5,224 bases of DNA from Omnitrophica bacterium RIFCSPLOWO2_01_FULL_45_10b (GTDB lineage: Bacteria > Omnitrophota > Omnitrophia > Omnitrophales > Danuiimicrobiaceae). Numbering within the stretch: the first letter of the stretch is position 1; every line of letters starts with the position of its first letter. A model generated the notes under the pieces. The model did not search any database and was not told the origin of the DNA. It saw only the letters and a program-made list of their open reading frames with translations. Below, piece after piece: positions 1-5,044 of the stretch. The position numbers and the translations under genes are program-made. The stretch is taken from the NCBI GenBank assembly GCA_001804205.1, contig MHFM01000052.1, positions 1,706 to 6,929 on the forward strand. The letters run 5' to 3'.

Positions 1-444
1 ATGGATGGCGGGTTCAATCGCCATGTTTATACGCGCACACTTCTTGCGAGCTTGAAATCCAAAGTCCGTACGAAGGAAAAACAATTTCCTGCCACAGTTC
101 GTTATGATCGTATAAAACGATGCACGACATTTAGAGAGTTTGACCGGGAAGTGACAGCACCTCTTAATGGCTTTCTGGATGAGACGGATTATTGGGTCAA
201 AACAAGTTGCAAGAATTTTTTGAAATCGATCACTATTCCCACGCTTCTGATTCACGCTGAAGACGACCCTTTTTTCCCGGGCAAACTGCTTCCGATCGAT
301 ATGATTCACTGCTCCAAATACCTCCAACCCTTAGTTGTTCCACACGGTGGCCATCTGGGGTTTATTTCAGGCAGATGGCCATGGAGGCAGGAACCTTGGC
401 TCGAAAGAAGGGTTATGGAGTTTTTTAATGGAGAGAACCGTTAA
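1..444 (+). CDS. YheT/EMB8-type alpha/beta hydrolase, C-terminal part (5' truncated by window edge)
   Basis: The 147 visible residues match the C-terminal part of the YheT (EMB8-like) branch of alpha/beta-hydrolases. The family signatures appear in order. An N-R-x-x-Y segment lies near residues 6-10. The 'FREFDREVTAPLNGF' stretch (about 44-58) precedes 'DETDYW'. The strand and acid loop 'IPTLLIHAEDDPF' (79-91) carries the presumed catalytic Asp (88 or 89). 'GGHLGF' (116-121) carries the presumed catalytic His118. 'WLERRVMEFF' closes the protein. Family members usually exceed 300 residues, and the nucleophile elbow with its Ser is missing, so the in-frame ATG at base 1 is probably internal and the gene starts to the left. 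The family is poorly characterised (putative esterase or acyl hydrolase), so the substrate is unknown. No functional tie to the nitrogen-oxide genes is visible; the next gene starts 75 bases on. Confidence 0.85.
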   Translation: MDGGFNRHVYTRTLLASLKSKVRTKEKQFPATVRYDRIKRCTTFREFDREVTAPLNGFLDETDYWVKTSCKNFLKSITIPTLLIHAEDDPFFPGKLLPIDMIHCSKYLQPLVVPHGGHLGFISGRWPWRQEPWLERRVMEFFNGENR

Positions 445-445
445 C

Positions 446-487
446 TACATGCGTATGCAGTCGACCGCTCTTAGGTTAATGCATGTA
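446..487. repeat. Imperfect inverted repeat in the hydrolase-nnrS gap
   Basis: TACATGC at 446-452 can pair with GCATGTA at 481-487, and the stem extends inward by one G.T wobble (453/480) and one T-A pair (454/479). The loop is 24 bases. It starts two bases after the hydrolase stop codon, so it could be a weak transcript end or a regulator site. No T-run follows, so it is not a convincing intrinsic terminator. A TATAAG hexamer at 486-491 overlaps the right arm and could be a -10 element for nnrS, but no -35 element was found. Confidence 0.3.
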
Positions 488-519
488 TAAGTGCCATTTT
501 GTTAATCGAGTGATAGAAA

Positions 520-1827
520 TTGAACAAGGCCTCGGCATCTCTGCATTTGTTTATGACTAAAAATACATGCTTTCGAATCATTGAAGAACCTTACCGAATA
601 TTTTTTCCTTTAGCGATTCTTTGCGGAATGCTTGGGATTGGCCATTGGTTTGCCTATGCGACCGGCTGGATCGACCGTTATTCCGGGTTTATGCACGCCT
701 CGATTCAGATGCAAGTCTATATGATTTGTTTCATTGCGGGCTTTCTCATGACGGCCATGCCGCGGATGAGCGGGACGGCTCCGGCTTCATGGTTTGAAAC
801 GTGCGGTCTTGTGAGTCTGATTCTAGGGATTTTGACTTCTCTTATTTTTTCGAATTGGCTGATAGCCAATTCCTTGTTTGTCACGGCTCTTGTTTGGCTG
901 CTCCTTTTTGGATTTCGCCGCGTTAAAACATGTCACAGTTCAGCGAAGATTAAACCTCCCGTAGAATTTGTGTGGGTTCCTATCGCGTTGCTTCACGGCA
1001 TTGTGGGAAGTATTCTGCTGATGACAGGGACCTCGAAAATTACAGATACCTGGACGATTTTGGCAGGTAAGTCGATGGTGCAGCAAGGTATTGTCCTGGC
1101 CATTGTCTTGGGCGTCGGCGGATTTCTGGCGCCGCGACTGATGGGTACTTTTAAGGTGGTTAAACCCGCAAGCAGTCCTTGCTGTGAAATCAAGCAGGCA
1201 AAGGATCGCAAGCGCGTTCAATTTCTTCATCTCCTTGCCGGGCTTGTCCTTTTGTCATCGTTTTTATTGGAAGGTTTTGGCCTTCTCAGGATGGCTTATG
1301 GTATGCGGGCGGTTTTGGTAACCTGTATCATGCTTTGGACGCGGAGCTTAGCGTTGAAACCCTTGATGCATGAACAGTATGTGCGATTACTTTGGTTCGC
1401 GTTATGGATGGTCTTTTTAGGTTCCTGGGCGGCGTTCCTGTTTCCAGATCACCGCGTGGCTATGCTGCATTTTGTTTTCCTCGGAGGGTACAGTCTTATG
1501 ACCTTTACGGTTGCTACCATGGTGATAGCAAGTCATGCCGGAAGAAGAGAGAAGCTTATGCGATCTTCAAAAATTCTTTCTTTTCTTGCCTTATCCATCG
1601 GTTTTGCTGCCCTTCTGCGGGTGATAAGTTCCTTTTTTCCGGACAGGTATTTTTTGCTTTTAGGTTTATCCGCTTTGTGCTGGCTGATCGGTGCGTTTTT
1701 CTGGCTGCTTCATTTGTTTCCTTTAATTTTTGCGTTCCCGGATCAGGAAGAAACTTCTCGCATCCATGAGAATGCAAAGAGAATTGTTTTAGAAATGCAG
1801 GAAGCAAAAAGGGAGTCCATTTGTTGA
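520..1827 (+). CDS. nnrS: NnrS family membrane protein (nitric oxide response)
   Basis: This 435-residue, very hydrophobic protein has about 12 predicted membrane segments from roughly residue 28 to 405. NnrS family marks are visible. 'EPYRIFFPLAI' (22-33) corresponds to the family's P-Y-R-x-F-F start. 'MHASIQMQVY' with 'FIAGFLMTAMPRMSGT' (58-86) fits the H-x(4)-M / AGFL-T-A block. 'MLHFVFLGGYSLMTF...SHAGR' (315-341) fits the C-terminal His-Gly-Gly/Thr and GH-GR-like block. NnrS is described as a haem- and copper-containing inner-membrane protein that relieves NO stress, often under NO-responsive Crp/Fnr regulators. Candidate ligands are His42, 59, 237, 317, 339 and 398. A Cys221-Cys222 pair lies in the hydrophilic loop after segment 6. 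The start is uncertain. TTG at 520 gives the longest frame, while ATG at 553 (Met12) keeps all conserved parts; neither has a clear ribosome binding site. It sits upstream of tatA, a Crp/Fnr gene and nrfHA, which fits an NO/nitrite role. Confidence 0.85.
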   Translation: MNKASASLHLFMTKNTCFRIIEEPYRIFFPLAILCGMLGIGHWFAYATGWIDRYSGFMHASIQMQVYMICFIAGFLMTAMPRMSGTAPASWFETCGLVSLILGILTSLIFSNWLIANSLFVTALVWLLLFGFRRVKTCHSSAKIKPPVEFVWVPIALLHGIVGSILLMTGTSKITDTWTILAGKSMVQQGIVLAIVLGVGGFLAPRLMGTFKVVKPASSPCCEIKQAKDRKRVQFLHLLAGLVLLSSFLLEGFGLLRMAYGMRAVLVTCIMLWTRSLALKPLMHEQYVRLLWFALWMVFLGSWAAFLFPDHRVAMLHFVFLGGYSLMTFTVATMVIASHAGRREKLMRSSKILSFLALSIGFAALLRVISSFFPDRYFLLLGLSALCWLIGAFFWLLHLFPLIFAFPDQEETSRIHENAKRIVLEMQEAKRESIC

Positions 1828-1952
1828 TTCATTAAGGGCATCTGGGGAGAGAGGAAGAAATAGTAGCCGAATCAGAAAAAAAAGAGGATAATTATTCTTG
1901 TCAGTGACGTCTTGAAGAGGCGGAAATTAACTTCATCTCAAGCGGGGGAAAA

Positions 1953-2165
1953 ATGGAACATAGCATTTTAAAAAATGTCGTTTTGATGATTTCCATGCCA
2001 GGGCCGATGGAACTTGTTCTCATCTTTTTGCTCGTGCTTCTGCTTTTTGGAGCAAAGCGGCTCCCGGAGATTGTCCGCGGAATGGGAGAAGCCATCCGAG
2101 AGTTCAGAAAATCAATCACCGGCGATAAAGACAATAAAAAGGATTCCGACCCTGATGCTCCCTAG
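1953..2165 (+). CDS. tatA: Sec-independent protein translocase subunit TatA/TatB family
   Basis: This 70-residue protein has the full TatA layout: one membrane helix (about 19-33), the hinge motif 'FGAKRLPE' (32-39), then an amphipathic helix 'IVRGMGEAIREFRKS' (40-54) and a short charged tail. TatA oligomers form the channel that exports folded, often cofactor-bearing, proteins with twin-arginine signals. The short length favours TatA over TatB, although a Glu (residue 20) at the head of the membrane helix also occurs in TatB. The ATG at 1953 follows a purine-rich GGGGG run (1944-1948) four bases upstream, which supports this start. The ATG at 1986 would give a more usual TatA N-terminus ('MISMPGPMEL') but has no binding site. 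The 125 bases back to nnrS show no clear promoter or terminator. Its end overlaps the Crp/Fnr gene, so the two are probably co-translated. No tatB or tatC is visible here. Confidence 0.88.
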   Translation: MEHSILKNVVLMISMPGPMELVLIFLLVLLLFGAKRLPEIVRGMGEAIREFRKSITGDKDNKKDSDPDAP

Positions 2166-2916
2166 GACAACAAAAAAAGAAACCACACAGAGAGTTAAAA
2201 TACCAATTTGCGGCAAGGGTTCTCAGAGTTGTCGTTTGTGTCACTCGTTTGAAGCGGGGATATTTTCCAACCTTTCCGAAAAGAGCCTCAAGTTTTTGGA
2301 GCAATGTAAAACAAGCAATCACTACAAAAGGAAACAAATTATTTTTTATGAAGGAAACCCTGTTGTCGGGCTCTACTGTATCCAATCCGGGAAAGTGAAG
2401 CTTTATAAGACCAGTGACGACGGGAAACAGCAAATTCTGAAGATTGCACAGGGCGGCGATATTCTTGGGCATTCATCTTTATTTACGGACACGCCTCATA
2501 TTGCAACAGCAGAGGTGATTGAGGAATCCGATATCTGCTTTCTGGACAAAAATAGATTCCTTTCCGTTCTTCAAGCCAATCCATCCATCGCATTAAGATT
2601 GCTCGGGCAGTTAAGCCGTGAATTGAACCGATCCGAAGAACAAGTCTTGGATTTTGCCTACAAATCCGTCCGCGTGCGTTTTGTGGAATTCTTGTTGGCG
2701 CTTAAGCAGAATTTCGGTGTTTATGAGCAGGGCGCGTATCGGCTCCAGATCGCCTTGTCACGGGAGGAATTGGCACAGGCAATCGGCACGACAGTGGAAA
2801 CTGTTGTGCGCCTGTTAAGTGAATTCCGAGCTGAGGGGCTGGTTGAAGTTGAGAAAAAGAGCATTTCGATTAAGGAACCCGAAAAACTCCTCACATTTAC
2901 CGAAGCCAGTTATTGA
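2155..2916 (+). CDS. Crp/Fnr family transcriptional regulator, possible Fe-S or NO sensor
   Basis: The 253-residue protein has a cyclic-nucleotide-binding-like beta-roll (about 42-145), a long dimer helix (about 146-175) and a C-terminal winged helix-turn-helix (about 199-240). The chosen ATG at 2155 overlaps the tatA stop by 11 bases and has AAGGA at 2139-2143, a slightly long 11-base spacing. The frame stays open further upstream, but that part only shadows tatA. Cys19, Cys26 and Cys29 precede the core. Cys128, in 'ESDICFLDK', lines up by eye with FNR Cys122; other cysteines are 51 and 75. FNR holds [4Fe-4S] with three N-terminal cysteines plus Cys122, although with C-x2-C-x5-C spacing rather than C-x6-C-x2-C here. 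The recognition helix reads 'TTVETVVRLLSEF'; Glu215 and Arg219 match FNR Glu209 and Arg213, while FNR Ser212 is Val218. The effector (O2/redox, NO, or another ligand) is inferred, not shown. Confidence 0.9.
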   Translation: MLPRTTKKETTQRVKIPICGKGSQSCRLCHSFEAGIFSNLSEKSLKFLEQCKTSNHYKRKQIIFYEGNPVVGLYCIQSGKVKLYKTSDDGKQQILKIAQGGDILGHSSLFTDTPHIATAEVIEESDICFLDKNRFLSVLQANPSIALRLLGQLSRELNRSEEQVLDFAYKSVRVRFVEFLLALKQNFGVYEQGAYRLQIALSREELAQAIGTTVETVVRLLSEFRAEGLVEVEKKSISIKEPEKLLTFTEASY

Positions 2917-2962
2917 TTCCGCCTTATTCTTACCGCATCTTTCACACCTGCCTTCATGGGAG

Positions 2963-2976
2963 TTGATTGAAATTAA
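2963..2976. promoter_or_regulatory. FNR-type Crp/Fnr binding site upstream of the porin-nrfHA genes
   Basis: TTGAT-TGAA-ATTAA matches the FNR consensus TTGAT-N4-ATCAA at 9 of 10 defined positions. The flanking G (2962) and C (2977) extend the dyad to 16 bases, GTTGAT...ATTAAC, with a single mismatch. It lies 47 bases after the stop of the Crp/Fnr gene and 119 bases before the porin start, in the only sizeable non-coding gap between the two. The half-site agrees with the Glu and Arg kept in the recognition helix of the adjacent regulator. That this protein binds here is an inference. Confidence 0.62.
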
Positions 2977-3000
2977 CTTTTGTTCTGAGCGTGGTCATGG

Positions 3001-3029
3001 TTTTTAGTTTCCTCTTCCTGCGATATGAT
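3001..3029 (+). promoter_or_regulatory. Possible sigma70-type promoter for porin-nrfHA
   Basis: TATGAT at 3024-3029 is a good -10 hexamer (5 of 6). Exactly 17 bases upstream is TTTTTA (3001-3006), a poor -35 (3 of 6), as expected for an activator-dependent promoter. The start would be near 3036 and the FNR-type box would be centred near -66.5, about half a helical turn from the usual -61.5 or -71.5. The usual -41.5 placement would instead need a -10 near 3000, where none is convincing. The assignment is tentative. Confidence 0.3.
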
Positions 3030-3095
3030 TTCATCGAAAGCCATGGATGACATAAAGTTCCGGATGAGACGGCCGAAAAGTAAAGGGGCGCTCTT

Positions 3096-4490
3096 ATGTT
3101 GAAAAAGATTTTTATTATTTCTTCGGTTATTTTATTTTCTCAGACAGCCTTGGCTGACACAGAAAACGGCATTTCTCCTGATTCGGTAAACTTGCTGGAC
3201 CGGTTTGATCAGATCTTCGAAAGATTGGGATCCCCCGTTTCTTTTGATGAAGACAAAACACAACTCGAATTTGACGGAGAGTTTCGTTACCGGTTGGAAT
3301 ACAGGGATGATTTTAATTTTAATGATGCCACTTTTGAGGATGATGCGATTAATTTGTTTCGGACACGATTTGGTTTAAGCCTCAAATTAGGCGAGTATGT
3401 CAAAATTTACGTCCAGGGACAGGACTCCGAGAGTTTTGCAGACCAGCAGGCGCACAAATCAACAGCTTTTGTCAACCGACTGGACCTTCATCAGCTTTAT
3501 GCGGAATTTCAAAGCCCTCTGGAACATATTCCTCTGTCGGTCAAAGTGGGAAGGCAGGAGTTGTCCTACGGTGACGAACGCTTTGTCGGAGCCTTTGGCT
3601 GGTCCAATGTGGCTAGAGTATTTGATGCGGCAAAGGTGGTTTTCACGCCAATCAAATGGCTTCAAGCGGATGCGTGGTTCAGCCAGGTTGTGAGAATTAA
3701 TCGAAGCCAGGCCGATTCCGCCCAGCATGACGATAATTTTTACGGAATTTATACAGCATTAAAACCTTTTAAGGATCATGTGCTGGATACTTTTCTTTTC
3801 ATCCGCCATAACCTGAATAATGAAATTACCGGGGAAAAACCGGGCGAGTTAGGACAGCTTAAAGAATATACCATCGGCAACCGTTTCAAAGGAAAGAAAT
3901 CCCTGCCTGGCCGGCCCGCAGGGATTTTCGATTATGGCGTTGAATGGGCGATTCAATTTGGCTCCCGGGCACACGATGATATCGAAGCATGGGCCTGGCA
4001 CAATGAAATTGGGTATACGTTCGATGTCCTGCCGTGGGATCCGCGAATTCATTTTGAATACAATCACGGCTCGGGGGACAGCGATCCCAGGGACGGAACG
4101 TTCGAGAATTTTGACAACCTTTTTCCCACCAACCACATTTATTACGGATATATGGATTTTGCCAGTCTCAGAAATATGAACAACATTAAGATCGGGACCG
4201 GGGTCACGCCGCATAAAAAAATAAAATTCTCTATGGATTACCACTGGTTCTTTCTGGATACGAATGGAAGCGCCTGGTTTAATGCCGGCCAAAGCGTCAT
4301 TCGGCCGAAGACCGCAGGCGCCAGTACGACCCTAGGGCAGGAATTGGATCTGCTGGCCAATTGGAACCTGACAAAGCACTTGAGTTTTTTAATCGGTTAC
4401 TCTCATTTTCATGCGGGAGCTTTTGTGCGCGATAGCGGATCAGCCGATGACTCGAATTTCTTTTATGGACAGTTGGCGCTTAAGGTTTAA
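3096..4490 (+). CDS. Alginate-export-family outer-membrane beta-barrel porin
   Basis: This 464-residue protein begins with a Sec signal peptide: Lys-Lys at 3-4, a hydrophobic core at 5-15, and a likely cut after 'QTALA' (residue 20). The mature part alternates polar and hydrophobic residues and is rich in aromatic residues, as in a beta-barrel. Family marks are 'VGRQELSYGDERFVGAFGW' (151-169) followed by 'NVARVFDAAKV', the acidic loop 'HGSGDSDPRDG' (324-334) and 'GQELDLLANW' (414-423). These fit the alginate_exp family, named after AlgE. Most distant members have no proven substrate, and no alginate gene is visible here. The sequence ends in Leu-Lys-Val rather than the Phe common in barrel-assembly signals. 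ATG at 3096 has AAAGGGG at 3082-3088, seven bases upstream. Being upstream of nrfHA on the same strand, it may pass nitrite, ammonium or other small ions; this is inference from position only. Confidence 0.8.
   Translation: MLKKIFIISSVILFSQTALADTENGISPDSVNLLDRFDQIFERLGSPVSFDEDKTQLEFDGEFRYRLEYRDDFNFNDATFEDDAINLFRTRFGLSLKLGEYVKIYVQGQDSESFADQQAHKSTAFVNRLDLHQLYAEFQSPLEHIPLSVKVGRQELSYGDERFVGAFGWSNVARVFDAAKVVFTPIKWLQADAWFSQVVRINRSQADSAQHDDNFYGIYTALKPFKDHVLDTFLFIRHNLNNEITGEKPGELGQLKEYTIGNRFKGKKSLPGRPAGIFDYGVEWAIQFGSRAHDDIEAWAWHNEIGYTFDVLPWDPRIHFEYNHGSGDSDPRDGTFENFDNLFPTNHIYYGYMDFASLRNMNNIKIGTGVTPHKKIKFSMDYHWFFLDTNGSAWFNAGQSVIRPKTAGASTTLGQELDLLANWNLTKHLSFLIGYSHFHAGAFVRDSGSADDSNFFYGQLALKV
3897..3927. 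repeat. Perfect 10-bp inverted repeat inside the porin gene
   Basis: AAATCCCTGC at 3897-3906 is the exact reverse complement of GCAGGGATTT at 3918-3927, separated by an 11-base GC-rich loop that contains the palindrome GGCCGGCC (3909-3916). Position 3928 is also T, and a G.T wobble with 3896 would lengthen the stem. The A-rich left flank, GC-rich stem and TTTT on the right resemble an intrinsic terminator, yet the element lies in frame in the coding region (about residues 268-278). Function is unknown. Confidence 0.6.
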
Positions 4491-4559
4491 AACATTTGCC
4501 TAACCGCGTCAAATGAAAGCCCATAAAGAAAAAGACTGCGACTACGGGGCTGCTGGCAC

Positions 4560-5027
4560 ATGAAGCCAAGCAGGCTGGTGAAGATTGAAATTCTTGCTTG
4601 TCTCGCTATTGGAATTCTGGCCGGAATCGGACTTTATACTTTTGATTATGCGAAAGGATTGTCTTACTTTAGCAATAATCCAAAAGCATGCATGAACTGT
4701 CACATCATGACAGAGCAGTATGACTCATGGACAAAGTCAAGCCATCATCAGGCGGCCAAGTGTAATGACTGCCATATTCCTCATGAGTTCCCATGGAAAT
4801 ATGTGGAAAAATCACGCAATGGCTGGAACCACTCAAAAGCATTTACGCTTCAAAATTTTCCGGAGCCCATCCGTATCAGTCCTCACAACCGCAGAATTGT
4901 ACAAGCCAATTGCATTCACTGTCACGAAGGTATGGTCAGTAAGCTGATCGAGCACCGGGGCGTAACGCTGAGCACCATGCGCTGTACGGATTGCCATCGT
5001 TCGGTTGGGCATATGAGTTTGGATTAG
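4560..5027 (+). CDS. nrfH: NrfH, tetraheme quinol dehydrogenase subunit of nitrite reductase
   Basis: This 155-residue protein of the NapC/NirT/NrfH family has a short positive N-terminus, one uncleaved membrane helix (about 9-28) and four CxxCH haem c motifs: CMNCH (44-48), CNDCH (68-72), CIHCH (118-122) and CTDCH (142-146). Four haems and this length are typical of NrfH. Met50 in 'CHIM' matches the Met that ligates haem 1 in NrfH. His62 or His63 and His151 are candidate distal ligands. 'KYVEKSRNGWNHSKAFTL' (80-97) is the family's quinol-site region; where the Wolinella and Desulfovibrio proteins, from memory, have Asp, this one has Asn87. It oxidises menaquinol on the outer face of the inner membrane and feeds NrfA. 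It lies 69 bases after the porin, with only GGGG (4546-4549) as a possible ribosome binding site, and 17 bases before nrfA. This is the nrfHA order of delta/epsilon-type systems, not the nrfABCD order of enterobacteria. Confidence 0.95.
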   Translation: MKPSRLVKIEILACLAIGILAGIGLYTFDYAKGLSYFSNNPKACMNCHIMTEQYDSWTKSSHHQAAKCNDCHIPHEFPWKYVEKSRNGWNHSKAFTLQNFPEPIRISPHNRRIVQANCIHCHEGMVSKLIEHRGVTLSTMRCTDCHRSVGHMSLD

Positions 5028-5032
5028 ATAAA

Positions 5033-5038
5033 AAGGAG
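5033..5038 (+). promoter_or_regulatory. Ribosome binding site fixing the GTG start of nrfA
   Basis: AAGGAG lies six bases before GTG at 5045. It is the best ribosome binding site in the window and decides in favour of this GTG over the in-frame ATG at 5120, which would cut off most of the membrane anchor. It also contrasts with the weak site in front of nrfH, suggesting higher translation of the catalytic subunit. Confidence 0.75.
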
Positions 5039-5044
5039 AAGACT

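Noticed and set aside
940..1230. Minus-strand frames opposite nnrS
   Set aside because: No domain, no ribosome binding site and full overlap with a strong membrane-protein gene.
1392..1769. 125-codon + strand frame within nnrS
   Set aside because: Alternate-frame shadow of the NnrS membrane segments, rich in Phe, Arg and Ser with no domain pattern.
1824..1835. TTGATTCATTAA at the nnrS stop codon as a second FNR-type box
   Set aside because: The two half-sites are only two bases apart instead of four and overlap the stop codon, so the geometry does not fit a Crp/Fnr dimer.
1911..1942. Inverted repeat CTTGA...TCAAG before tatA
   Set aside because: Only five base pairs with a 22-base loop; expected by chance and without a T-run or promoter context.
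2014..2154. Upstream extension of the Crp/Fnr reading frame to an ATG at 2014
   Set aside because: These 47 codons lie entirely over the tatA gene in another frame, give a low-complexity Ser/Cys-rich peptide unlike any Crp/Fnr N-terminus, and have no fitting ribosome binding site; ATG 2155 is the sensible start.
3849..4292. 147-codon open frame on the minus strand
   Set aside because: It is antisense to the well-supported porin gene, shows no recognisable family and looks like a codon-bias shadow.
4493..4515. CATTTG...CAAATG hairpin after the porin as a terminator
   Set aside because: Six AT-rich pairs, no GC-rich stem and no following T-run; it would not stop transcription into nrfH.
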